Source: Dipteris shenzhenensis
Lineage: Eukaryota > Polypodiophyta > Polypodiopsida > Gleicheniales
NCBI GenBank assembly: GCA_047967505.1
Contig: CM106538.1
DNA: 64,000 nt
Direction: 5' to 3' (one strand)
Shown: in pieces, positions 23,546 through 34,312 of the stretch
How positions within the stretch are numbered: position 1 is the first letter of the stretch
Layout of the letters: every line of letters starts with the position of its first letter
Made by a program: the position numbers and the translations under genes
The notes under the pieces: generated by a model
What the model saw: the letters and a program-made list of their open reading frames with translations, nothing else
What the model was told of the DNA's origin: nothing
The model's database searches: none

Positions 23546-23789
23546 TTCTTTGAATTCCCTCTCCTACTATAGGAGATCCCAATTTCGCTACTACTTGCTG
23601 GGGCTTGGACTCCTCCTCCGGAATAGGGCTGACCGCGTCTGCCAGACAACTTTGATGCATATAGCTGTTTGTAATGCCTTCCACATCAATGGTGAAGATG
23701 GGAACCAACTCTGGATTTGTCTTGGGAAAGGCTTCCTCCTCATCATCCTCCAATCCATGTGCCATGTTCACCGTCTCGACCAACACAGG

Positions 23790-24260
23790 TTAGACTGCAT
23801 CCGCCAATGGTGCCGTCACTCCCATTGTGACCCACACTTTCTTCTTTCCTCTCCACACTGAAATGACATTCTGCTCCCAATTTTTCTTGACTTTCGCTTG
23901 CCGCAACCAAGGCCTTCCCAAAAGGATGCTATACTCTGGTGTTGCGGCTTCCATGTTGAACACCACAAAGGGCACTATGAATGATATACCTGCCACCTCT
24001 AGAACAATGGCCCACAAGATTCTAAGTGGTCTGATCAGCCATGTGGACTAAGAATGGCACCGGCTCCCAAGACATCCAGTCCATTTCTTGGCAGGTCTTC
24101 AAAGTGACAATATTGACCCCCGAACCACCATCTACTAGCACTTGAGCAAAAGTCTGACCTTGTGCCTTTGCGAAAATCATCGGAATTCTCATGTTGGTCA
24201 AAGGGACTGCCAGAATTGGTCACAAATCAACTTGACATAGTTCCACCTCTTCTGGTTTAG
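23790..24260 (-). pseudogene. Gypsy protease
   Basis: An aspartic protease active-site motif VLVDGGSGVNIV is encoded near 24140-24105. ILWAIVLEVAGISFIVPFVV and YSILLGRPWLRQAKV (23920-23880) follow, which are the typical flap and C-terminal motif of plant gypsy retropepsins. The region 23570-23790, before RT, encodes an acidic linker. Confidence 0.8.
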
Positions 24261-24599
24261 ACTCCGTATGCAAGGAATGCAATAATTGCTGATGGAATCT
24301 TGGAACCAGATTAAGCAATCGGCCCAATGAAATTTGGATAGGAGCCTCCAAAATGCACTCCAACCCCAGCTCCCTTTGCGGAGAATGCGCCCGCATCTTG
24401 GCTTGGTTAGCGAACCAGTAACGGAGTGACCATTTCTTGGTAAGTGTAATTTGAACTTGGCTTAGTCTCTGCCTCTTATTGAGCAACTGGTTCCTCAAAA
24501 TTGCACCTTTTGTACCACACTGGGCGTCATTGCATACTCTGGTAGAGACATCAATGGTGGCTCCTTCATTACCGACTCGCAGACTTGGCATCGCACATG

Positions 24600-26496
24600 T
24601 TCATGAGCGTGACCAATCTAGCATCTTGTCACCATTCTTGGGAGTCAGTCCTCGTAGCTTGGTACCAACACGGGTGATTATGCTAATCTTTGGGCACACC
24701 AGCGGATCATCATCAACAATGTGTACCATCGAAGTGCTCGGCATTTTCTTGGACATTTTTCGCCACTTGGCACATTGCCGATCCCATTCCTAAGCCTCTA
24801 GGCATTGGTTCCACCAATTACCTTCACCCAGACAAAACATATAGGTTTTCAAGTGATTCTAACCATGACCCCCGCCTCCACGTCTGCATCCGTGGCCATT
24901 GTCGCCTCTGCCTCGTTGGAACGTCTGCTGCTATGGCTGGAACGCTTGCTGTTGTGGCTCTTCTTGCACAAAAGACGTAGTCGTATCTTGCTCTGTTGAC
25001 CAACCGATCTCTGGCTGTGCCCATTGTTATGGCATGCAACCATGTTGTGTGTATTAATCAAGCAAATCGTGCACCAATTCACATTAACAGCACACTCGAT
25101 TGCGGAGTGACCAAGATTGCAGCAGTGAGTACACCATATCCTCTTCAAGCCTTTAGGTATGGATCCTCCTCTGGAAGCCATGGGCACGCCCTTACCTCCT
25201 TTAGAGGCTCTCTGGGTCTTCATCTCTGCTTTTGAGTCAGAATCCTCCGAACTGGTACCTTCAGTCCTATCATCCAAACTGCTGGTCGCATCCGAATCAT
25301 CCTCACTATCATCCAACTTCTTGGAGTTGGACATTTTCTTGTTGGATTTGCTCTTCCCGAATTTGCGATTTTTGGATGTCCTCCCATGTAGCAATTCCCC
25401 TGCGTGCACTGCTTGCGGCATGATCGCTACAAGCGTTGTCTGTGTCTGATCCACTGCGACCAATGCTATCCATAGATCCTGTGAACAGCCCCAAAATGAA
25501 GTAGTCATTGAGTACCTCGGCTTTGAGCCACAGGCACACGTTGCAAGAGGAAATTGAATTTGGATGCATAACCTTCCACATCTTGATCGCCTTGCTCCAA
25601 GCTACACAATCTCTCCAATGTTTGCGGAATCTTTTTTTCTTGATGAAAGTACCTCAAGAATGCTTTGTGGGCCGCATCATATGTGATGAAATGGTTCATT
25701 ACGTACTCTACCAAGTAGCATGCTGCCTTACCTATAAGGTTGACTCAAAAATCACCTCTTATTGGAGCGGTACCACAACTCTTGGATTGTTGTTCTGATA
25801 CACCTTTTCAAACATCCGAACATGTGCATCAGGGTCATCTCACTTTTTCCTTGAAAACTTGGCATACTTGATGTTACCTGCCGCAGCCATCACAACACCG
25901 CTAACGTTTGGTGCTCCTCCAAATGGCCTTCCTTGGCCGAAGAGATTGCGAAAAGTCGCTGAAACTGTAGTTGGAGACGAGGATGCACTCAGCACCTGGC
26001 ATGCATCAATCAAGACCCGTACCTATAGCTTTGGCAGCGAAACTGACTGCGCAAGTGGATTCTGATGCCGATTGAACCCTCCCAAAGCTTCTTGCGGACT
26101 GTCATCCCCATGCTCAGGATCACTGTTGTGCCGTCGCAGCCACATCATAAGTGTCAAGGGATCAGGAGATCCTTTTGAGCGTGTGCGCATGCATGCCTAC
26201 TGGGATGCTAACAACTACAAAATGCGCTGCCACGACCACAGGATGAGGTTCTTCACTGGAATTTCTGCACTCGCTCGACCGTAAGCAGGATGCTGGGGGT
26301 CAAATCGCATTCGATGGAGTTCATCTTGATATCCATGAATGTGTCTCCTCACCACAGTAATCTCCTCCGGAGTAGGTGCAACTGCATGCAAACCTCCATG
26401 TGAAGTGCCTCCGCAAAGACGGCAAGGAGCGGATGACTCAATTGCAAAATCATGAATTCCTTGTGTGATGGTAAGAATGTGCATCCTGATCGCCAA
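24600..26496 (-). pseudogene. Gypsy gag
   Basis: The first long frame after the 5' LTR starts near 26496. Capsid-like sequence runs through 25714-25505 (VEYVMNHFITYDAAHKAFLRYF and LEQGDQDVEGYASKFNFLLQ, typical of retrotransposon gag). A Ser/Asp/Lys-rich linker leads to two zinc-knuckle-like motifs at about 25145-25030, WCTHCCNLGHSAIEC and WCTICLINTHNMVACH. Gln/Ser/Arg-rich sequence follows. Several frameshifts are needed to join the parts. Confidence 0.8.
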
Positions 26497-26498
26497 TG

Positions 26499-26806
26499 TG
26501 TAGCATCATAAATGCACGCAAACACTACGGAAAACAATAGACAAACGATACGCATAACATCCATGAGGCAAGAGATAGAATGCTGAAGAAAACTATATTC
26601 CAGAGCAATAGCTCGCACAACATTTGTGTACACAATGAACTTGGAATGCTAGTAATAGCATGCGTATAGAACCATCTGACGGTTAGAGAAACAGCTGTTG
26701 AAGACTACAACCGCTTGGAGATCTGAACCATCAACCCTTGTGGCTAACCTACCCTCGCACACCCCTCTAGGTCACTATTGCTAACCTGCATGGTTATGCA
26801 ATAACA
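26499..26806 (-). repeat. Gypsy 5' LTR
   Basis: This is the partner of 11463-11786. On the element's strand the LTR end GCTACA is followed by TTGGCGATCAGGATGC. This resembles the TTGGCG start of primer-binding sites in several plant gypsy lineages, but the rest of the site does not match a tRNA end I can name. Confidence 0.93.
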
Positions 26807-26811
26807 CCCTT

Positions 26812-27230
26812 CTCACATTATCACCATTAATCTTTTTTGACTTCTAGAGTTATCAAATTCCCCATCAGCATCTTCACAAAGATTTGCATAGCACTTCTTA
26901 AGCAAAGCCTTAGGTCCAAACTAGATTCCTTCTTAATGTTGTGATAGGCCAAGGTGCGACTATCCTTTTGCTTTGATGTATGCAACATGCTTGTCTATGG
27001 AGCTAATGCATGCAACTAGGCATAACAATTGAGGCCTTGAAGGCCAAACCCATGATTTCTCCTCGGGAATGAAGCGTACTGATAGCACATATTGTTCTTG
27101 ACCATGCCTTCCTCACACTTCTTGCTCTTGCAAGCTAGAATCTTCCTTCTTGTTGTTGTAGAGTAAGAATGCGCTATGACTCGCGTAGGAGGTTTGCCAG
27201 TCAAAAGGTCCAGCAATAGTAGTCTGATCA
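26812..27230. other. Sequence right of the gypsy insertion, no gene assigned
   Basis: Short frames only. The minus strand may carry a degraded copia gag tail, but no diagnostic motif was seen here. Confidence 0.35.
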
Positions 27231-28094
27231 TTGCCTAATTTGGTTTCATCTTGTGCAAAATTGGAACTCCATGCCCACGACCTTGACCTTGACCTCAACC
27301 TCCATGTACCATATTCTATTCTACATAGCCCTAGAGAGGAGCCAATGATGCCTCAAAGCCTTGTATACTACATCCTTGTGCTTAATAGCCTAAGTGTCTC
27401 CCATAACAAGCTGACCCTACACCATATCTAACCCTTGCATCATCATTGCCTTTATTGTAATATTCACCTCCATTATCAATTGTGAAAGCCTTCAACTTCT
27501 TTCCTGCCTCATTCTTAGCCAAGGCTTTCCATTTCTTAAAATTTTCCAAGACATTAGATTTTCTTTGAATGCAAGAAATCCAAGTTTTTCTAGTTGCATA
27601 GTCAAAAAAAGTAACATAATGGTGAACCACCAAGAGACGATACATCGATAGGACCCCATACATCTGTATGCACAAGCTCGAACTTTCTCTCTTTTCATTC
27701 CCAACTCTGAGAAATTTGTCTCTCTTCTATTTTCCATAAACACAATTCTCACAAAAATCCAAATCAACGTGCATCAAACATAGTAATAGCTTTCTTGAGT
27801 GAAGAATCTGCATCTCCTTCTCACTCATGTGTCCAAGCCTATGATTCCAAAGAGTTGTATTTGTTCCTATAGAAACTAAAGCAATAGATGCGTAAGAATT
27901 ACTGCTACATAAATATAATGTACCTACCTTGGGTCCTTTTGCTATTACCATTGACCATTTTGTGACCTTCCACAAATTTCTTGATGGAGAGACTATGGAA
28001 AGAGGCTGAATGTCACAATGTGTGTCCTTTGTGGAGAGGCATACAATGGAATTCATAGAGATAACACAACTCCAAGAACACTAGAAGAAAATCC
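27231..28094 (-). pseudogene. Ty1/copia gag tail(?), pre-integrase and integrase, minus strand
   Basis: From 28056 leftward the minus strand encodes GTLYLCSSNSYASIALVS and then LWNHRLGHMSEKEMQILHSR, the copia pre-integrase H-H-C-C domain, ending CENCVYGK. A broken integrase core follows (VTFFDYATRKTWISCIQRKS and FTIDNGGEYYNKG, to about 27430). Near 27300-27260 a Gly/Gln/Arg-rich stretch resembles the tail of a copia gag, which is out of the normal order. The orientation is opposite to the integrase C-terminus and RT that begin at 28095. Confidence 0.8.
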
Positions 28095-29545
28095 TATGTC
28101 AGCGAGGATGAACATAACAATCATGGAAGGTGCAAGGAGCATGAGACTACACACAGGGCTGTCCTTATAGCTTTGGGATAGCAGTGAATGCAGTTGTTTA
28201 CTTGATAAATAGATCAACTTCCAATTCCTAAGATGATGGCATTCCAAAAGTGGCATGGACAAGTAAAAAGGTTAACTATTCTTTTTTGAAGGTTTTTGGT
28301 TGTGAATCATTTGTCTATGTTGATAAGGAGTTGAGAACAAAGCTTGAGGCAAATCCAAGAAGTGCATCTTTATTGGATATGGAGGTATTAAGTTTGGTTA
28401 TCATTTGTGGGATTATGAAAGTAACAAAATCATTAGGAGCAAAGATGATGTATTCAATGAGAATGTTATGTATAAAGATCACTTGTAGAAAAGGAAGAAA
28501 GAAAAGTGCAGACACAGAATACACAACTCTTGATGAAATCACAAGAGATGATATTCCAAAGGTTGCAAAAAATGAGAATAAGCAGCAACAATAGCAACAA
28601 GAATCTCAAAGTCCTCTAGGTGCGCTTAGAAGTTCTACGAGGGTAAGTAGACAACTTGAGTGATATTCTATTTCTTTCAATTATGTTATGTTGATTGATT
28701 TTGCAGAACCAGAAACGTATGAAGAAGCAAAGCAAGTGGAATCCAAAAAGGAGTGGGAGCGAGGCATGAAAGAGAAAATGGACTCTTTGCTACAAAACCT
28801 GACTTGGGATTTGGTTCGCTTGCCTATGGGAAAAATAGCATTGTGGAATAAATGGGTTTACAAGGTAAAGGAAGAAGATGGAGGAAAAAAGAGGTACAAG
28901 GCAAGGCTTATTGGTAAAGGGATTTGCATAGAAGAAAGGTATAGACTTTGATGAAATATTCTCTCCATTGTTAGATTCACTTCAATTAGAACTATTTTGA
29001 GTCTTGTGGGCTATAGAAGACTTGCATCTTAAACAATTAGATGTGAAGAAAACTTTTCTTCATGGTGATCTAGAGGAAGAGATATATATGAAGCAGCAAC
29101 AAGGATATGAGGTCAAAGGAAAGGAGGAATTGGTATGTAGATTGAAGAAAATAATGTATGGTTTAAAGCAAGCCCCAAGAAAGTGGTGTTTGAAGTTTGA
29201 CAAGTTTATGGCAAAAAAGGAATTTAGTAGATGTCATTCAGACCATTGTGTTTATTCTTAGAAACTAGACAATGGTAGATACGTGTTTTTGTTATTGTAT
29301 GTTGATGACATGCTTATTGCATGTTAACATGCAGAATATTCAAGAGAAAGTTGGCAACACTTTTGCAATGAAGGATTTGAGTGCTACAAAGAAAATCCTT
29401 GGCATGAGAATAACAAGAGATAGGAAAAACCACAAAGTGACACTTTCTCAAAGTAAGTACATTGAAAAGGTTTGAAATGTAGAATGCAAAACATGTTTCT
29501 GCACCTTTGGCTGATCATTTCAGATAAGCAATATATGTGTCCTAG
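28095..29545 (+). pseudogene. Ty1/copia integrase C-terminus and reverse transcriptase, plus strand
   Basis: The plus strand opens within integrase at ARMNITIMEGARSM (28098) and continues with FGIAVNAVVYLINRST and NYSFLKVFGCESFVYVDKEL. The reverse transcriptase follows: TYEEAKQVESKKEWERGMKE (28700), WVYKVKEEDGGKKRYKARLI (28855), LKQLDVKKTFLHGDLEEEIY (29028), YGLKQAPRKWCLKFDKF (29157) and LLYVDDMLIAC near 29295. It ends with NAKHVSAPLADHF-like sequence near 29490-29520, so RNase H is missing. Many stops and frameshifts are present. Confidence 0.85.
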
Positions 29546-31850
29546 GAGATTGATTATAAGACATTCTTGGAATAAAAAATAGAAAACTCAAAAGAATATC
29601 AAACTAAAATATATACCATTGCTTCTATTTTATAATTAACTCAATGTCCCAACCTCATTTGACTATCTCTTGAATGGTGATTTGCATGACTCAATTGAAT
29701 AGTGATTCTTTCTTCCTTTGTCCTTGGAACTATGCGTTAGTGTCATACTGACTTTGCATTCTTCACCATAAATTTTTATTGTTTCCATTTGCAATTTCAT
29801 ATCACCCACAACTATTTCATAACTTTTGTATCACTCCTTTATTGTTTAGATAAAACTTCATAAAGTCTTCCATTCGTTGATTGTTGTTGCTAACCTTGAG
29901 AGAGTCATTTTATGGTATGTAGATAGAAAATGAACATACCTTCAAATTAATGCTAGGGAAAGCTTCTTAGGTTTGATGTGAGGTTGAACTATCACCTTAG
30001 AGGACCAAGTAATAACTCAAGTCTTCTTCCTATAATTATACAGGTTATATGAGTTAAGAAGTGCCATGTGAATGGCAAGATGTCATTCATACAATTAAAA
30101 TCCACACATTAAAAAGGTTATCACTCTTTGGAGAATCAAGACTCCTATTAACGCGGATGCATCACCTTGGAAGACCTACTTCAAAGAGGTTTTGCTAGCG
30201 AAACTACCTTGATGGCTTGCTTCTATGATGTTTCTTTAGAGAAAACCTTTCATGAAGATAGGTTGAGAGAGGGGTTTCAATGTCACCCCCTATTAAGTAA
30301 AAGTTGTAAGAAGGATCATAAGGGAATTTTCATAAAAAAGTCTACTCTACATGTGGGTTTGTTCAAAAGCCATCCCATTATGTTACTCACCATTCCCAAA
30401 GATTCATGTAAAGATTTGTGTATAAAATAGGCATTACTAAAATACTTTGCATATTTCTAAGTGAAACTATGTTTTCTTCCAATCCATTTTTGCCATATTT
30501 TTACATAGTTGGAAGCTTTTTTTCCCCCTTCACTCAGACGCTCGGAAGATTTCGCTGGGAAAATGGTCGTCCCCCCTATTAACCAAGATTTTAACTTAGC
30601 TTGTATAGCCAGATGCATATGCCCATGTCATATAATGGTTTGAGTCTTATGATCATTGAATATAACCAAAGCTCGTACCATAGTAGAAAAAACAATAGTG
30701 AAGAAAACCTCTATGGAAATTTTGATGGTCTTCTCCTTCTTTAGGTACCTCCAAGGCATTCCTTAGCTACTCGCAAGCTCAAGTAATAACTTAATTCCTC
30801 TTCCTTTGCAAAAAATCTGATGGTCTTCTTCCTTCTGCTCCTCTTATAACTCAAGATTTACTGAATCCTTCTCTTGCCACCTGTGAGCTCTCCCATTGCT
30901 CCTCTTTAGTAGTTGAACTGTCAAGTGGATTATTACATTACTGCTCATAATCACGCACTCTATGATGAGTATAAATAAACTATCCAATGGGTAGAAAACA
31001 ATTGCATCTATCCTTGTGATAGAGAACTAACTTTTGCATTGCTCCTAAGTAACTTTACTGCTATGGGTGTATCCACGTATGTGGTCGTTATGCCACTCAA
31101 AACGGCTTATATTCATATCACTAGTCCTTTTGCTTATCAGTAGGGCACATTACCATGATCCATGTATCTTCTCTTACCATTTGAGTAGCATAATTGCACT
31201 GAGTTCCAATACTGGTTTTTGGATATTTGCTTAAGATACAAGTGGATACCAAATGAAGTCAACGCAACAACTAACAAGTAAGAAAGCAAATAATATGTGC
31301 CCATACTAGCTCAGGAGGAATCTCCACTGCGTACTTGAGTCTAAGGATCATGGTCCCTATAATTGCGACCTCTTCTTGAATGAAATTGGCCTTGCTAATC
31401 TGGCGATACTATCTCTATTTACTCAGCCATTCAAACATTAGAACTTGCCTAAGTAGTTGAGATTAAAACGTGCATAAGGAGTCATAGTACCTGTCACTTG
31501 CAATTGGAACACTGCTTGCTGGGCCTTAGTTCATTATAGGCCTGCCACGTCCATCCACATATTCACTCAATGCACTATAGTGTGGCTCAACCTTACATCT
31601 AATAAGTCCTATTAGATTTATCCTTGTCTCGGTAAGCATAATAACTACTCTGAGCAGTTGTGGATACGAGCTTTGCAGCCCTGTGGAGGTATTTTTCTTT
31701 GAGTGGCATGAGATAAGCAATTGCTAGGCTTAGCTACGGATCTCGACTATACATACCTCCCTCCAAGAACCTAACAATCACAAGATACGAGCAAACAAAG
31801 GCAAGCAAGTTTGTAACAAATCTTTAATATAAAGTACATGGCCACCTCCT
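29546..31850. other. AT-rich intergenic sequence, no gene recognised
   Basis: Open frames are short (largest 87 codons at 30167-30430) and show no known domain. No boundaries of mobile elements were found. It is probably decayed repeat sequence. Confidence 0.5.
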
Positions 31851-32760
31851 CAGATAACCTCATCTTGGTCCACCCTAGAGGAGAACACCCCTTAAGTCCT
31901 CTCGTTTTACCCTTCCTTTTCCTATGACTTTGTCCCTTCCTTTACCTAGTTAAGTATGGTCATACCCCCCTAGTTTCTCTACTCTAATTTACTCCTATTT
32001 TACATGCACTTCCCCCCCCCTTCCCCCTTGATATTTAATTTATTTCCCTTCTTTCCCCACTAATTAATTCCCCCTTCTACTCTTTTAAAAAAATTTCCCC
32101 TTTCTATTTACATATCTGTAACTTTCCCTCCTCTCAATTTTAAAATCCCCCCTTCTATTTAATTACATCTAGTTCCCCCTTCTTTCTTCCCCCTCTCTAT
32201 TTTTGCTTTAAATCCCTCTCATTATAACCAAAAACTCCTTACCTTACTTCTTGTTATCCTAAGGCATCTTAATTCTCAATTACTTTCTTTGGTTTAAAAA
32301 AAAAACTATGGTTTACCCCCAATTTTTTCATCTTTGCTTACACGTTTTAAAGATAATTTCCTCCTTTTCATAACCCCTTCAAACACCTCTATTTCTTCAA
32401 ATTCCTTTTAAATTAAACCCCTTATATGCCTCACTTATTTCAATTTGTATTAACCCTTTTAAAAACAAAAGTGCATTATTCTTACTTCTTAAAACTTTAG
32501 ATTGAAGTGCTAAACATGGCTCTATATTAATCCAAATTTTTTTAAAGGTTCATTACCTTCACTACTTGAGCTTGATAAGTGTGTGGTGTAAGCATCTATT
32601 TTTATTTTGACTCCAATAACAAGGGAGCAGTGTTGATGACACCTGTTTTCCCAACCAAAGTTAAAACTGGTTCTCACTATTTTGCTTGTTGGATGGTGGC
32701 AGGTAGGTAGACTCCCCTCTTCAATAAAAGTGATGCTGCCAACAACTTATCAAAGCCTTA
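31850..32760. repeat. Polypyrimidine-rich block plus LTR/leader-like module, copy 1
   Basis: About 700 bp of sequence dominated by runs of C and T (TTCCCCCTTCTATTTA-like) is followed at about 32590 by TATTTTTATTTTGACTCC, AACAAGGGAGCAG, TGATGACACCTGT and TTGTTGGATGGTGGCAGGTA. A TCAATAAAAGTGATGC segment with a poly(A)-signal-like hexamer closes it. The same order occurs at 45290-46075. It may be an LTR with its end and primer-binding region, or a 3' untranslated region plus 3' LTR. Confidence 0.5.
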
Positions 32761-33859
32761 CTACTCACATTTTCTCCTTTTTTTAAAAATTTTTCATCCT
32801 TTAATGATGCTACTTGGTTTTTTGTGATGTTTTTTGTGATGTTTATTGTTGCAAAGATTATCTATTAAACTGTGTCTTCCCCACTCAGAATCTATCACCA
32901 TGTTTTGGATACCCAACAGCCATGTTGATGGGTTCTCCATTCATGTAGACTGCTATACCTTGGACATTATGTGTCTAGAACTTAGGCATTAGGATCTAGC
33001 ACAAAGGGATTAAATCACATTGTCACATGTGGCAATTGGGCTAGGACTTCATGCATTGGTCCAAGGTGGTCAATGGAGCCTCTTTGGTTCTCCATAATGC
33101 TTTGCCAAGGTTTTCCTCAATGTGTTTGATCCCCCTCATGGACACGTTCTTGGACAGGTTCTTCTCCCATTTCAAAATTCAAATTGAACAAGAAATTCAT
33201 GAAGGAAACATTAGATCATTTAATTTAGGTGCTAACAATCATATGACACATCAAAGACATTGCTTTCTCTCATAGATAGCCAACTTATGATTGGTTGTAG
33301 CCATTTTTATTGAGTTTCAAGGAATATTTTTCATATAGGTAACTTGCTCATGCCAAAACTTATGCATGGCTTGATAGATTTTGACAAAATCATTGTATTA
33401 ACTAATCTACAAATTCCAAAATTTAATAGGAGACCACAACATTGCAAAATTATCTTCTTAAATATAATTGTAACACCATTGCAATTGCTATTTCACATTT
33501 GAAGCACATATCTTAGAATATATATCATACTAAAATTCATTCACAAACATCAAAATTTTCTCTTCACTTATACACAGTGCTCATTGAAAAGTACACTACT
33601 AGAGCTAATGAGACAACCACCTAACAAAATTTGCTATGATTTGGGAGTTTTTTGTAAACTAGAAAGCTTTTAAAAACAAGCCTCCACACTTATGGAGCTA
33701 TTGCTTAGTCTTTGTGCTCACTGGTCTGATCCAATCAAGACCAGATACTGCATGTAACATCTTGATTTGCAAATGTTTCCACTGAATGTGTATTCTTCCT
33801 TCAAGGTGATCCTCTTGCTGGAGCACTGCAACAAGCTCTTGGGATAATGTAGTGATGCC
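32761..33859. other. AT-rich intergenic sequence, no gene recognised
   Basis: Only short frames are present. The 74-codon frame at 33051-33275 has no recognisable motif. Confidence 0.45.
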
Positions 33860-34312
33860 CTATAGCAACAGATCTTGTGCTGACCCCTCTGCATTGTCAT
33901 TGGCTTGACTTAGTAGTTGAAGTTCCAACTTGGAAATTATTGCCTTCTTATTTTGCAACTCTATGCACTTTTCTATGTTTAGACTATTGAATTGTTGAGC
34001 TACTTTTGGATGCCCTAGCAATTGATCATGAAGCACGCAAAGTTCGAGTATCTCTTGTTCTTGAGCATCCATTTCTACTTTGGCATTCACAAGTGTCTCC
34101 CTTGATGTTATGCATTCCTTCTCTAGTGCTTGAATTTGATGTTTACCTTCTTTGAGGCTATTTTGCAACTCATTGTTTATGTCTATTGTTGCATGGATCT
34201 GATCCTCTTTAAGTAGCAGGCTTTCGTTTAAGTGCACCATTTCTTTTTTTAGATCATCACAAGTGACTTGCATTTGGGCGAGGGATAACTCAACCTCGTC
34301 CTTTCTGTTCAA
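33860..34312 (-). pseudogene. Coiled-coil ORF downstream of gypsy integrase
   Basis: A 150-residue minus-strand frame is strongly heptad-like and charged, with MVHLNESLLLKEDQIHATID, LKEGKHQIQALEKECITSRE and MDAQEQEILELCVLHDQLL. It lies 3' of the second gypsy integrase (37590-36410) in the same orientation. Further short sense frames, possibly the same ancestral ORF, are at 34423-34722, 34679-34903 and 35011-35205. The last of these, with LQDWAQHISLLLTNYVS and KSYIAHLLAIIIGF, looks like a folded domain. The arrangement parallels the post-integrase ORF of the element at 11463-26806. Function is unknown. Confidence 0.5.

Larger units (their letters stand above)
11463..26806 (-). mobile_element. 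Ty3/gypsy LTR retrotransposon, interrupted by a copia element
   Basis: The element is bounded by two LTRs (11463-11786 and 26499-26806) and by identical 5-bp target duplications CCCTT at 11458-11462 and 26807-26811. It reads right to left. The order is 5' LTR, gag with zinc knuckles, protease, reverse transcriptase, RNase H, integrase, a post-integrase ORF region, 3' LTR. That pol order identifies Ty3/gypsy. Removing the copia insertion leaves about 9.5 kb. By hand alignment the LTRs differ at about 31 of 308 aligned sites plus a 16-bp gap, mostly transitions, so it is old. All reading frames are broken. A purine-rich tract next to the 3' LTR is not evident. Confidence 0.92.
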
